Positions 18,401 to 26,069 of a stretch of DNA of 64,000 nt are shown one piece after another (the stretch's first letter is position 1; each line of letters begins with the position of its first letter). A program made the translations under genes and the position numbers. Origin of the DNA: Massilia sp. NR 4-1 (GTDB lineage: Bacteria; Pseudomonadota; Gammaproteobacteria; Burkholderiales; Burkholderiaceae_D); NCBI RefSeq assembly GCF_001191005.1, contig NZ_CP012201.1, positions 1,798,001-1,862,000 on the forward strand, in the 5' to 3' direction. The notes under the pieces are model-generated. The model worked only from the letters and a program-made list of their open reading frames with translations, ran no database searches and had not been told where the DNA came from.

Positions 18401-19197
18401 TCGATCTGGCGTTCGGCGCTGGCGACGCCGTCGCTGACCACCACGGTAAAGCTGTCCGTGCCGCTAAAGCCAGGCGCCGCTTTATAGGTCAGCGTGCCCG
18501 TGGGCGTAATGTCCGTGCTGCCGCTGTCGGCGCTGGCGTCGATCATGAGCGTGCCATGGCCGGCCTTGCCGCTGCCCGCCGTCCATTGCAGCTTCTGGCC
18601 GCTATCGGCATCGCTGGCATGCAGCAGAGCGCCTAGGTCGATGACGCCGCCATTCGAGACGATTTTGAGCGGCGAAATATCGCCCACGAAGACAGGGGCG
18701 GTATTCACCACCGCTGGCGAAAGCTTCAGATTGTCCACCGCCCATTCCTGCTTGGGATCTTCAGGGCGGATGGTGATCCAGCTGGCATTGCTCAAAATGG
18801 CGCGGTCCGCCGGGTCGGTGAAAAGAATGGTTCCGGTTTTCTCCGCCACCGTCACGGTAACGGTCCGGCCCTGATTCGAGATCAGGAATTTGCCGATGGG
18901 CTGGTTCGGCGAATAGATCGACAGGGCTTCGAAATTAAACGGTTTGCCGTCATCGAATTGAACCACCAGGCGGTTGGTGGTGTGGTGTGACTCGTCAGGC
19001 TTGAGCTGCAGGTAGGAGCCCAGCATGGCGGGTTCTCCCTGCCCAGTCCCCTCGTTATATGTACTTACCTTGATATCGGTCTGTAGTGTCAACCTATGAC
19101 CGTCCTGCTCCTGCACAAGTCCATCGCCATCCCTCAAGGGCGTGGCAGTTTCGAGATCGAAGGATACAAAATCAGGCGGCGCAGCATTGACGGTCAT
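15421..19197 (-). CDS. large RTX/DUF4214 exoprotein, probable type I secretion substrate
   Basis: The 1258-residue protein has no N-terminal signal peptide. Residues about 150-270 contain a cadherin/Ig-like domain (LHASDADSGQKLQW, FTVVVSDG), and several Ig-like segments follow. Glycine- and aspartate-rich RTX nonapeptides (GGGGNDILG, GGADNDFLAGG, GIGNDTLIG) lie near 826-880 with another near 1074. Two DUF4214 domains lie near 935-1050 (FGRAADIGGLNFY) and 1149-1240 (FDRAADVGGINWW). Calcium-binding RTX repeats plus a hydrophobic C-terminus (GLWLV) fit secretion by an ABC-type type I exporter, but no exporter genes are in the window. DUF4214 proteins in this group are often surface or S-layer-like. 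Function is unproven. Confidence 0.88.
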   Translation of the reverse strand: MTVNAAPPDFVSFDLETATPLRDGDGLVQEQDGHRLTLQTDIKVSTYNEGTGQGEPAMLGSYLQLKPDESHHTTNRLVVQFDDGKPFNFEALSIYSPNQPIGKFLISNQGRTVTVTVAEKTGTILFTDPADRAILSNASWITIRPEDPKQEWAVDNLKLSPAVVNTAPVFVGDISPLKIVSNGGVIDLGALLHASDADSGQKLQWTAGSGKAGHGTLMIDASADSGSTDITPTGTLTYKAAPGFSGTDSFTVVVSDGVASAERQIEVEVAAPEVQMIGLSFSGLNTSMLTNKSKEDISGTLSKPLKEGQSLFGSVDHGKTWVLISDKPGNKVIWKSVDLSGSDVLQFKLSDGQGKSEIIAEQAYVVDRVAPVRTIKDVALSNDTGMSSTDFIFNSKTQTLTGKFDAPLAAGEVGRLEFTNHNAAKLVVDPQDPLSWSVDLSSILWTGKGSFSVWVQDEAGNRGQAFTHDYELITTAPNISMQWQTSPDPALNSFSLELGLQSGMLGSGVGVDPSSLKAENLSIKDGRGHELTIVKAEAIGSNSMRYIVSAPGGSWDKDEYGTYIVSLNGDSIRDQAGNAAKAVAELGRVFIVERKPEPPTPPVPRPDPVTPQPVAEVVDGVPVNKSTTADAVTGTTSSTVTVPTVTASRQDDSKTPNKGLADIGLDVASGGREAKLTVSLPVGAGLAAEGSTVLLSKEQALLDLIRRIEQKTDAASSTQKDMKGQGTSFLDSLGKDVTVLSKTITPTLAAGSDIKQPILISGSSATPTDGSANSTAIGLVIDTSHLTKGAVLQLNNVDFAAIVGEATLRGGDGRNYVVGDNASQNIFLGADDDVLKGGGGNDILGSAGGNDILDGGADNDFLAGGIGNDTLIGDTGNDVLQGGRSDQGAWSFSVNAKGEIVATHDQAVFAPGQNETVQVTELNKLPELAFLNAGKGKLVDLGLLYHAAFGRAADIGGLNFYTGTGESLASVAKSFAASKEWLAAGMDKLDDKAFLTKLYQQVLGREPDQGGFDFWLKALTGANSVKASRDNVMLGFALSDEHRKLQAKDGVFAKVTLDKEAGWINGSGDDRLDGGAGSDVLVGGDGKDTAVYSGKQADYKILLGADGQIKVADKANADIDTLSSIEQAEFSDGTISLAFTQADAGRLKTAGLLYQAVFDRAADVGGINWWLSTQADAKQMVNGFADSAEFQKLYGKLDNAAFVHALYANSGLAADAAGGEAAWVNYLGTHSRAELVGSWIAQDAVMQAQQAGQGLWLV

Positions 19198-19387
19198 CGT
19201 TTTTACCAGTAAAGAAATAAACGATGATAATTATAATTGCTTTGCATCAATTTTTCGGGGGAATATTACATGGAAGCAAAGGAATTTTGATAGAGATCAA
19301 TTTTCACCAGGCAGCAAGATGCTGGGACCGGCATCCGCTGATCGCACCAATTTACTGGCGGATTGCAGATCCGGTCGCTTGCGCTAT

Positions 19388-19852
19388 TTACTGAACGTCC
19401 AGCAGCTCGACATCAAAGATCAGGTTCGAGTTCGGTGGAATCGGGCCAATGCCATTCGCGCCGTAGCCCATCTCCGCCGGCACAATAATCGTGCGCTTTC
19501 CTCCCACCTTCATGCCCTGTACCCCTACATCCCAGCCCTTGATTACCTGGCCGCCGTCGACCTTGAAGGAGAACGGCGAACGCCCCGCCGATGAATCAAA
19601 CTTGGCGCCATGCTGAGACTCAGCCTTCGGCTCGTACAGCCAGCCCGTGTAATTGACTACGGCGGTAGAACCAGCGGTAGCCTCCTTGCCAGTGCCCACC
19701 ACGGCATCAATCTTTTGCAGGGAAATCGCCGGAGCGGCCTCGGACGAAGTTGGCGCAGGCGGCTCAGCGCGCTTGCAAGCGGACATGGCAAGGGCCATCG
19801 TCAGGGCAACGGCCGAATAGGAAAGCAATTTTTTCAAATGGATATCTCGCAT
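19388..19852 (-). CDS. FKBP-type peptidyl-prolyl isomerase lipoprotein
   Basis: Starting at 19852 gives 154 residues with a lipoprotein signal (LSYSAVALTMALAMSAC) whose lipobox is AMSAC. The FKBP domain follows: VVNYTGWLYE, FDSSAGRSPFSF, QVIKGWDVGVQGMKVGGKR, then YGANGIGPIPPNSNLIFDVE, ending LLDVQ. It should catalyse proline isomerisation in the periplasm. No strong ribosome site precedes either possible start (19852 or 19891). The 190-base gap to the RTX gene on its left is AT-rich and presumably holds that gene's promoter. Confidence 0.9.
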   Translation of the reverse strand: MRDIHLKKLLSYSAVALTMALAMSACKRAEPPAPTSSEAAPAISLQKIDAVVGTGKEATAGSTAVVNYTGWLYEPKAESQHGAKFDSSAGRSPFSFKVDGGQVIKGWDVGVQGMKVGGKRTIIVPAEMGYGANGIGPIPPNSNLIFDVELLDVQ

Positions 19853-19932
19853 GAGTGAAGGAATGATGATAAATGCCGCAGCAGCATACATCTTGCAGGA
19901 CTATGAGTACAAGAGCCTGCTCGTGACGTGCC

Positions 19933-19960
19933 GGACCTGTCAGGAATTTTGTGTGCGGGG
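19933..19960. repeat. candidate terminal inverted repeat of an IS256-type element
   Basis: The sequence starting GGACCTGTCAGGAATTTTGT lies directly beyond the transposase fragment and reads like the ends of IS256-family elements of Burkholderiales, from memory and unverified. Only one end is present. Confidence 0.5.
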
Positions 19961-19979
19961 CCAAAGTTTAGTTAACTAA

Positions 19980-20207
19980 TCACGCCAGTTCCTTACGGTC
20001 CTTCCAGGAGGCCAGTACCAAGGAATTACGGATCAGATGGACGATGCACGTTTGAATTTGCGCCGGCGGATAAACCGCTTCGATGGCTTCGGGGAAGCCG
20101 CGCAGGCCATCGACCAAGGCGATCAACACGTCGTTCAAGCCCCGGTTTTTCAGCTCGTTGAAGACCCTCAACCAGAACTTGGCGCCTTCCGTTTGCTCAA
20201 TCCACAG
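19980..20207 (-). pseudogene. IS256-family transposase fragment
   Basis: The minus-strand frame reads LWIEQTEGAKFW, then ELKNRGLNDVLIALVDGLRG, FPEAIEAVYP and CIVHLIRNSL, the central catalytic portion of IS256/mutator transposases including the conserved VDGLKGF-type aspartate region. The match starts abruptly at 20207 and stops at a TGA at 19980 soon after SWKDRKELA, so both ends are lost. About 75 residues remain of a usual 400. It marks the left border of the accessory zone. Confidence 0.85.
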
Positions 20208-20596
20208 AAGCGGTCAGCCAGCATCCCGCATCGCAGGTTGAACAACTGACGCCGCGCCTGTGGAAGACGCTGTTCGCCAACAATCCACTGCGCTCTGACC
20301 TTTACCAACGCGGCGGACAAATCGTCATGGCCAACGCATCCAGCGCTGGCTAGGTGCTACCCAGGAATTTGCTGGCCACGTTATCTGGGATATGAGCAAA
20401 CGCATCCCCGATACCGGAGCGTGACGACCTCGCAACAGAAGTGGCGGAGCGATTACCACAAAGCCTCAAAACGATGGCGGTGCCCGGCGCCGAAGCGGGG
20501 CGGGCAGCAAATCCGGCATGGCCGAGACGTTGGAGAGACTGAAGCGAGCACCGCAATCAGGCGCTCTCTTTCGTTCATTCAGCATAGAGTCCATCT
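20208..20596. other. gene-poor stretch
   Basis: No convincing gene. Short coding-like pieces (a plus-strand frame with LTPRLWKTLFANNPLRSDLY near 20250-20310) suggest debris of an unidentified gene broken by stops. Nothing else is recognised. Confidence 0.5.
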
Positions 20597-20827
20597 ATGA
20601 CCCGACGAATCGACGCGCACACAGCAGAGAAGGTAGCGGTTGCTTTGCTCACCAAACAGGCCTTCGGCAAAGCAGCAGCAGTTAGCTACGCCCTGCTCTC
20701 GGGGCTTTCACCATCGCTTATTGCGGGAATACTTAGCCGTCCATTCAGCCAAGTGCGAGAACGCACTGCGCTCCTGGACGCAAAACACGACAGGAGATCG
20801 GGAGAGGAAACCAAGCGTCGCACCTGA
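20597..20827 (+). CDS. hypothetical protein, 76 residues
   Basis: A small basic protein starting MTRRIDAHTAEKVAVALLTK, with an alanine-rich central helix. No family is recognised and there is no clear ribosome site before the ATG. Its place between remnants makes it doubtful as a functional gene, although composition and codon use look normal for the host. Confidence 0.45.
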   Translation: MTRRIDAHTAEKVAVALLTKQAFGKAAAVSYALLSGLSPSLIAGILSRPFSQVRERTALLDAKHDRRSGEETKRRT

Positions 20828-20907
20828 GCAGCGCTGACCATTGTTTGAGCTACATCAATAGCAGGGCTGATTTCTAACCTATGCTTGATTGGCATCAAGG
20901 AGAAATC

Positions 20908-21363
20908 ATGACTTACCGCCCCATCTTGCTACCCGCAAGCGCAGCATTCGATTTCGCTCGCAGAACGGTGTGGCACAGCCTGAACGCCAGCCACGGAGAC
21001 CATTTTGCAACCGCATTCCTCGTGGACTTCGCACCCCAAGTCCTAAATGCCATAAAGGAGAAGAACACTCGTGCCGGCCTCATCGCCAGCTCATCATTTT
21101 CCGCTGTACTAAATTCGAGATGGCAGCCCGCGCTGATGGAGGTAATTATGGACTACAGCAAAATGCTTTTCGCAGCAGCAGTGCACAACCTTTCGGCCCA
21201 CATGCGTGACCGAGAACACCCACTCGACTACAAGGGGGGCTTAGACCCTGATGACTACAAGGATTGGCTGGAAGAATATCCGCTGTCTGGCTATGTTCCC
21301 CAAGCCTTGGCCGCATTCAAGACCGTGGCGCGGCAGATCGACAAGATCGAGACCGAGCAGTAG
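20908..21363 (+). CDS. hypothetical protein, 151 residues
   Basis: The start at 20908 is chosen for the AAGGAG 6 bases upstream. The protein begins MTYRPILLPASAAFDFARRT and is soluble and helical, with the acidic segment GGLDPDDYKDWLEEYPLSGY near residue 110. No family is recognised. It lies just upstream of the integrase remnant and may be cargo of the decayed element. Confidence 0.6.
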   Translation: MTYRPILLPASAAFDFARRTVWHSLNASHGDHFATAFLVDFAPQVLNAIKEKNTRAGLIASSSFSAVLNSRWQPALMEVIMDYSKMLFAAAVHNLSAHMRDREHPLDYKGGLDPDDYKDWLEEYPLSGYVPQALAAFKTVARQIDKIETEQ

Positions 21364-21412
21364 CGCCCACTCTTCGCCTTAGCGGCCGGGCTGCCGGTTC
21401 TCAGGGATCAAG

Positions 21413-21702
21413 TGCCAGCCCATTTGGCGCCGCACCGTTTCCGGCGCCGGCGCCGCGTCGCCATATTGCGAGGTCCAATCAGCTTGGCGGCGCACCCGGG
21501 CGAAAGCGGGTATACCGCATGTCAATTTCCACGACCTGCGGCATTCGTGCGCAAGCATCTTACTCGCCCTTGGCGCCAACTTGCACGCCATCGGAAAAAT
21601 TTTGGGGCACGCCAACGTCCAGACGACACAGCGTTACACGACTTGCGGATCGAGGCGCAACGGGCAGCGCTCGACAGACTCTCAAATCTGGTTGTAAAGT
21701 AA
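21413..21702 (+). pseudogene. tyrosine recombinase (phage-type integrase) C-terminal remnant
   Basis: One frame reads AGIPHVNFHDLRHSCASILL and continues through LGANLHAIGKILGHANVQTT; this contains the HxLR box (HDLRH) and the second catalytic histidine (LGHANVQTTQRYT). A one-base deletion right after RYT shifts the remainder (HDLRIEAQRAALDRLSNLV) into another frame. The catalytic tyrosine would be in QRYT. The N-terminal two thirds are missing. A terminator and a tRNA-end-like sequence follow, the layout expected at an integration site. Confidence 0.85.
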
Positions 21703-21727
21703 ATTACACTCAAAAATTGCACCCAAC

Positions 21728-21763
21728 AAAAAAGCCGATCTGGAAACAGATCGGCTTTCTTTA
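21728..21763 (+). terminator. terminator after the integrase remnant
   Basis: AAAGCCGATCTG (21731-21742) and CAGATCGGCTTT (21747-21758) form a perfect 12-bp stem with a GAAA tetraloop, flanked by an A-run and CTTT. Confidence 0.85.
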
Positions 21764-21789
21764 AAGTGATTGATTTCACTTGGAATTCT

Positions 21790-21816
21790 TGGTGGGAAGT
21801 GCAAGTTTCGAACTTG
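21790..21816 (-). other. tRNA 3'-end-like sequence, candidate attachment site
   Basis: Read on the minus strand, CAAG-TTCGAAA-CTTG forms a T-arm with a 7-base loop, followed by CACTTCCCACCA, which resembles an acceptor strand with encoded CCA. The rest of a tRNA is not recognisable. A lone tRNA 3' end beside an integrase tail is what an integrative element leaves at its attachment site. Confidence 0.45.
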
Positions 21817-22268
21817 GTCCCTAAGCAACTTTAGCGCACCGTAGATGCCTTCAGCGTAGAGGCGCAATGGCAATCTCGCACCGTTGCGATTCGCCTAGAT
21901 ACTGTATCGGCACCTCGCATTGCCCCAAGTCTGCCCCGAGTTTTTTTTTCTTCCGGACGGCCTCGCTACGGCATCAATTTCAGATTAGTCCACTGCCCCC
22001 GCGCATGTGGACGACGCTGCTCGCAAAAAAACCAGGTGTGAAATCTTCACTGCGGCACTTTGTCGATCATTAGCTTCGACAAATACGGCCTTCTCGTATG
22101 GCCAGTCGCAACAGGCGCGGAAAAGTGAGGTCTTGTTCATTTGCTCACCCCGGCTTCCAGGCCAAGTCCTTGGCGCTCGGATGGTGGTACCGCTTCAACA
22201 TGGGTTGCAATCGGAAGCTTCGCAGTAATTAGGTCCAGCCTCTGACCCAGAAGTGTTGCACAGAGCGC
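21817..22268. other. stretch without a convincing gene
   Basis: A 51-codon minus-strand frame (21985-22140, starting MNKTSLFRACCDWPYEKAVF) with a GTGAG-type upstream site is the only candidate, and it matches nothing I know. Otherwise nothing was seen. Confidence 0.4.
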
Positions 22269-22949
22269 CTATTCGAACTCATCGCTTTCAAGTGGGATGC
22301 CGCGTGCTTTGCATTTTGCGATAAGCATCGCGGAAAGATTAATGAGGCGGCAAAGAAACGCATGCGCATCTTCAACTCTCTGGTCGCATCGCATGGTAAT
22401 TTCCTGTGTCATCGCCCCTCCTACGTTTTTCATGTCCGCCAGGATCATGGTAATTGCGTGGGATATTGCAAGCGCAGCTACGGCTGTTACGTGATCAGTG
22501 CCAGGAGCGACGCATGCATCCAATATGGATCGAAGCTGGTCGGCGCGCGCTTCATACTTTTCAGTCTCCCAGGCTGGTTTATCTACTTGCCTCGAATCAA
22601 CAAGGCCGCGCAACATCTCCATTGCATGGCTTCCCACTTGGACTACGTTTTTTGCGGCAAGTGTTCTTGCGTGGAGCTCCGTATCCTCAGCTTTCTTTTG
22701 CTCTGCTTTTTGACGAGCTTTCTCTGCGGCTTGCGCTTTCATGTGCTGTTGATGGGAAATCAAAAAGGCGCCGACGATCGCGGCAATCGAGCCGACCGCC
22801 TGCACCCAGGCCGCCCAATCCGGCGTCCCCCAACCAAGCGCGCCCAGTGCGTAAAGAATCAGCCATCTGCTGATGCCGAGAACGCAGGCGCCGAAAAAGA
22901 CCCAGCACAGGGCTTCTACCGCCTTCATCCCGAAGTTTTTGGTTTCCAT
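22269..22949 (-). CDS. membrane-anchored coiled-coil protein, unknown function
   Basis: The 226-residue protein has one N-terminal helix (ALCWVFFGACVLGISRWLIL). A second segment contains WAAWVQAVGSIAAIVGAFL, then a charged Ala/Lys/Glu-rich coiled coil (HMKAQAAEKARQKAEQKKAE) and a helical cytoplasmic domain. The W-A-x-W-V-Q-A-x-G-S-I motif recurs in the gene at 24598. Family unknown. Adjacent leftward genes are also small and membrane-linked, so this may be one cargo cluster. Confidence 0.7.
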   Translation of the reverse strand: METKNFGMKAVEALCWVFFGACVLGISRWLILYALGALGWGTPDWAAWVQAVGSIAAIVGAFLISHQQHMKAQAAEKARQKAEQKKAEDTELHARTLAAKNVVQVGSHAMEMLRGLVDSRQVDKPAWETEKYEARADQLRSILDACVAPGTDHVTAVAALAISHAITMILADMKNVGGAMTQEITMRCDQRVEDAHAFLCRLINLSAMLIAKCKARGIPLESDEFE

Positions 22950-23141
22950 ATGGGGGGCTGTAAATGATGTATGACCTGGGCCGCGTGGACCGCCAGTACC
23001 ATGCCATCAAGAACGAAAGTACGTCGGCGCCTACTCCCCGATTCGCAAGTGTGCCGGCCAGTGCAAGCGCCGACTGTCGATCATGCAGTTCCGGGGCGAT
23101 AGCGCGCTATGTATTTGCTGTGAGCGGACGGCTGGATGAGC

Positions 23142-23384
23142 CTATTCAAGACCGGTATCTCGCAGCCTTACCCGGTCATCCACGTAACTCCTCGCGGCGT
23201 CCATTGCGACTGCTTTGCTGGGGAAGTTGTCGCCAAGCTTATGCCGAATCCCATGCACCAGAGTATTTGCGTGATCGGAACGGCGCTCAAAGAGGACGGA
23301 CGTATCCCATTGGGACTCTTTCGATTCGTAGACAGTGATGAAAGCAAAGTACTCGCCTTCCTCAAGAAAGAGGTGATCCGACAT
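23142..23384 (-). CDS. hypothetical protein, 80 residues
   Basis: The start at 23384 is chosen because GGAGAG lies 5 bases upstream. The protein begins MSDHLFLEEGEYFAFITVYE and ends with a helix (AVAMDAARSYVDDRV), giving a small alpha/beta look. No family recognised. An opposite-strand frame covers the same bases but looks less protein-like. Confidence 0.55.
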   Translation of the reverse strand: MSDHLFLEEGEYFAFITVYESKESQWDTSVLFERRSDHANTLVHGIRHKLGDNFPSKAVAMDAARSYVDDRVRLRDTGLE

Positions 23385-23494
23385 AGCGCTCTCCATGGTT
23401 ATCTAAAAGGTATCTTAGCATGAGGAAAATGTATCTCGCATTTATTGCCGGCCACATGGGCTGAGTGCAAACCGTCACCCAGCTGAGCTCAGCG

Positions 23495-23665
23495 TCACCG
23501 CTCGCAGGCTCTTTGAAACTCGTTTGCGAGCTGAATGTCATTCGGTCGCTTCTGATAGGCCTGCCGAGCCTGGCCGCATTCGTACACCGGGAAGAAGACC
23601 TGATACGAAAGCGTGGCCACAAGGATCGTCCCGCCGATGGTCCAGCCAACAAAAAAACCCTTCAT
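23495..23665 (-). CDS. small membrane protein, 56 residues
   Basis: A minus-strand frame opens with MKGFFVGWTIGGTILVATLS, a clear membrane helix, followed by a short hydrophilic tail ending FQRACER and a TGA. GAGGTG sits just before the ATG. The product looks like a single-pass small protein. Function unknown. Confidence 0.6.
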   Translation of the reverse strand: MKGFFVGWTIGGTILVATLSYQVFFPVYECGQARQAYQKRPNDIQLANEFQRACER

Positions 23666-23810
23666 GTCACCTCAATGTTTAGTTTCTGTACGGGAATGCT
23701 AGCACACAAACAAGACCTGGCGAATTAGTGGGAAGATGACTCGGCCGCGCCACTTCTCAGTCTTGCCGGCGCGCCCGATTGGAGAGGCCGCATCAGTTTT
23801 TGACCTATGG

Positions 23811-24116
23811 TCACTTGATATACGCAGCTACAGCAACGGCTAGCGCCAATAAGGAAATAGCGGCCGAGAAGATCGCGGCCCGAGCGGAATTAACGGCAGC
23901 CTTAGCTGAGGACTCTGCGGCTCTCACACCACGCCATGCAAGCTCATTCTGCGCCTTTTCCAATTTGGCAGATGCAGCCGACTCCTGCTCGATAATCCAC
24001 TCCAACATGCATGCATGGCGCTCTGGCTCAGTTGTGCCGGATAACTGCGCCTTCACCCGCGCCAGTCCTGCTCTCTGGAATTGTTCACGCAATGCGTTGT
24101 ACTGGCCGACATTCAT
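23811..24116 (-). CDS. tail-anchored membrane protein, 101 residues
   Basis: An N-terminal charged helical region is followed by an alanine-rich stretch and a C-terminal membrane helix (AAISLLALAVAVAAYIK). The ATG has GAGA 6 bases upstream. No family recognised. It is the fourth membrane-linked or small leftward gene in a row. Confidence 0.6.
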   Translation of the reverse strand: MNVGQYNALREQFQRAGLARVKAQLSGTTEPERHACMLEWIIEQESAASAKLEKAQNELAWRGVRAAESSAKAAVNSARAAIFSAAISLLALAVAVAAYIK

Positions 24117-24425
24117 AGCTATCTCTATTATTTCTCCATGAAAATATTAGCATGAAGCGCCCCCCTATTACTCGCGGCACCCAGCCGCTCAAGCGCATCG
24201 CATTCCAGCGCAAATCCCCAATACCCCGCACGGCCTAATCGATGAGCCCCGCCATTGGGTACAGCAAGAGCGGGCTGACACCATTAACACATTGATCCTG
24301 TCTTTTGTCTCTACACTGGATAAACTCGTCCATGCGCCGTCATAGCTTCGCCGGCCAGTAACTTGCCGACATCACGCTTGCCGCTGCGCCCGCAGCCGAA
24401 GATCATCTCGGTCAAGACAGCGGCG
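24117..24425. other. stretch without a gene
   Basis: No reading frame of note. The last 60 bases before 24426 still translate as debris of the segregation ATPase upstream region (ending ISVKTAA), suggesting decay rather than a promoter. Confidence 0.5.
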
Positions 24426-24596
24426 ATGGAAGCAATTGTGCGGGCCGTGGACGTCGGACGCGGCAACACCAAGTTCATAACCGGGATAAAGAACGCCGAG
24501 CTATGCTGCGAGATGTTTCCGTCGCAAGCCTATCCAACCGATGTCGGTCAGCGAATTCGAAGGCTGGGTCATTACAGGCTCATGCTAAGATTTTAG
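24426..24596 (+). pseudogene. ParM/StbA-like plasmid segregation ATPase, N-terminal stub
   Basis: The frame begins MEAIVRAVDVGRGNTKFITG, the phosphate-1 motif (DVGxGNTK) of actin-type plasmid partition ATPases such as StbA/ParM and PRTRC protein D, followed by CEMFPSQAYP, also family-like. After about 40 residues similarity stops and the frame ends at 24596, against a normal 320-350 residues. It indicates that a plasmid-derived or partition-carrying element once lay here. Confidence 0.65.
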
Positions 24597-24597
24597 G

Positions 24598-25233
24598 ATG
24601 AAAAAACTGAAAGCTATTGCCTGCCATCGGCATGTTGGAACAACTCTGGCTATTGCCCTTTGCTGCGAACTGATCTTTGCAGGAGTCCTCTACGACCTGA
24701 ACAAAGGCGAATGGGCGTCCTGGGTGCAAGCTATTGGCTCGATAGTCGCAATTATGGCATCGGTAGCACTTGTAAATAGGCAGCTCTCGGCACAATCGAG
24801 GGACGCAGAATTTCGCCATAAGGAAGCTACTGCAAACAAACTGTTGCATATCACGATTGTCGGAAGCGAATTGCAGAAGTACCTTCAACTCTTCATTGAT
24901 GACGCCAGGGCAGACCGTTTTGATGAACTTAACTTCAAAATCCAAAGAAGCCGATTCGGGGCGATCAATGGCAAGCTCACCACCATTCAATTTGATAATC
25001 TGGACGTCAATTGCGCGCGAAGTGTCGCGAAGATTCTGATAGTAGTCAGATCCTTGCTTGAGCTTATTGAACACACAGTTGGCGTTGCGATTGACGCCCG
25101 TAATGCCTTTCTGCAGACTTTGATCGATATTGAGAAACTCACATCGAAAGAAATGAGGGTTGTTATCGACGCCTATCGCGAGATAACCGGGATCGATCCG
25201 ATCGAGGCCGAATTGATCTCTCTGCCAAACTAG
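24598..25233 (+). CDS. membrane protein with WxxWVQAxGSI motif, unknown function
   Basis: The 211-residue protein has an N-terminal helix (TLAIALCCELIFAGVLYDL), then WASWVQAIGSIVAIMASVAL as a second membrane segment, and a mostly helical hydrophilic remainder. The layout and the tryptophan-rich motif match the leftward gene at 22269, although the C-termini differ. Such two-helix proteins are frequent in mobile elements and of unknown role. The ribosome site is weak. Confidence 0.65.
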   Translation: MKKLKAIACHRHVGTTLAIALCCELIFAGVLYDLNKGEWASWVQAIGSIVAIMASVALVNRQLSAQSRDAEFRHKEATANKLLHITIVGSELQKYLQLFIDDARADRFDELNFKIQRSRFGAINGKLTTIQFDNLDVNCARSVAKILIVVRSLLELIEHTVGVAIDARNAFLQTLIDIEKLTSKEMRVVIDAYREITGIDPIEAELISLPN

Positions 25234-25358
25234 GTACTGAGCACACCTGGCAGCAATCGATTTTTATTGACGGCTCTTTTCACTTTTCGCAAACGTTCAC
25301 GACATGACGCCTATTAACCAAGAAAAGGATCGAAGAGGGAAATAGAATGGCTCGAACA

Positions 25359-26066
25359 TCAATTCCTTTCTTCTAGCGATAGCTTATCAATTGCATCATG
25401 TTCCCCTAACGAGAACAAAACCCCAAGCAGCTCTACCACAACAACAAACCCATACCAAAACACCGTCCAACCGGAGAAAATCAGCAGCGCATTCTTCCCG
25501 TTCATTTGCTGAAAGACCGCGGGGACGATGCTTATCGCAATTACGAGCAGCGGATAGGCCATGCTTGAGTTGAGCATCAGTGCTGATCCTTGCTTCCGCT
25601 TCTTGGCATTGAATTGCTCTGCCAGATGCTCTTGCAAGAATTGTAGTGATTTAGGAGATAGAGCGAAGATCAATGCATAGACACCAATCCCAAACCCCAG
25701 CAGATTAGGGAATACGCTCAAAATCAACTGACCAGGCGCGTCTAAAGGCGCAATTGGAGACTTGAGCTGGAGTTCGAAACAATTCTTTACATCGAGCAAA
25801 CTACCGTTTAAGTCGAACTTATACTCTGCATGATGGGGAAAAGAAAACGAGTCATGCAGCAAGCTCGCCGCGATTAAAACCGCGACGATCAAAGGAAGTC
25901 CGATAGCCTTAAACCAAAGCCACCACGGCGCAAAACGATCCATCGCTCGAACGTCGCCTTCGAATACATAGGAGTTGACAATCTTGATTACGGTGCTCAC
26001 GATGGGAATGTAGCCTAACGCCTTATAGATCACCTCGTTCAGACATTCTAATGTGCGCATGAACAT
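25359..26066 (-). CDS. multi-spanning membrane protein paired with a DUF4747-like gene
   Basis: The 235-residue protein shows about four membrane segments: one around residues 50-70 (GLPLIVAVLIAASLL), one near 120-140 (LLGFGIGVYALIFAL) and two near the C-terminus (PLLVIAISIVPAVF and a Trp/Val-rich helix). It starts 4 bases after the stop of the upstream gene, so the two are almost certainly co-translated. Family not recognised. Codon use is more AT-rich than the chromosome on the left, suggesting transfer. Confidence 0.75.
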   Translation of the reverse strand: MFMRTLECLNEVIYKALGYIPIVSTVIKIVNSYVFEGDVRAMDRFAPWWLWFKAIGLPLIVAVLIAASLLHDSFSFPHHAEYKFDLNGSLLDVKNCFELQLKSPIAPLDAPGQLILSVFPNLLGFGIGVYALIFALSPKSLQFLQEHLAEQFNAKKRKQGSALMLNSSMAYPLLVIAISIVPAVFQQMNGKNALLIFSGWTVFWYGFVVVVELLGVLFSLGEHDAIDKLSLEERN

Positions 26067-26069
26067 AAT

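Noticed and set aside
22007..22228. 73-codon plus-strand frame
   Set aside because: No ribosome site, odd composition and no similarity; the region looks like decayed DNA.
23136..23423. 95-codon plus-strand frame opposite the 80-residue gene
   Set aside because: The minus-strand frame has a good ribosome site and a more natural composition. Not both are likely real.
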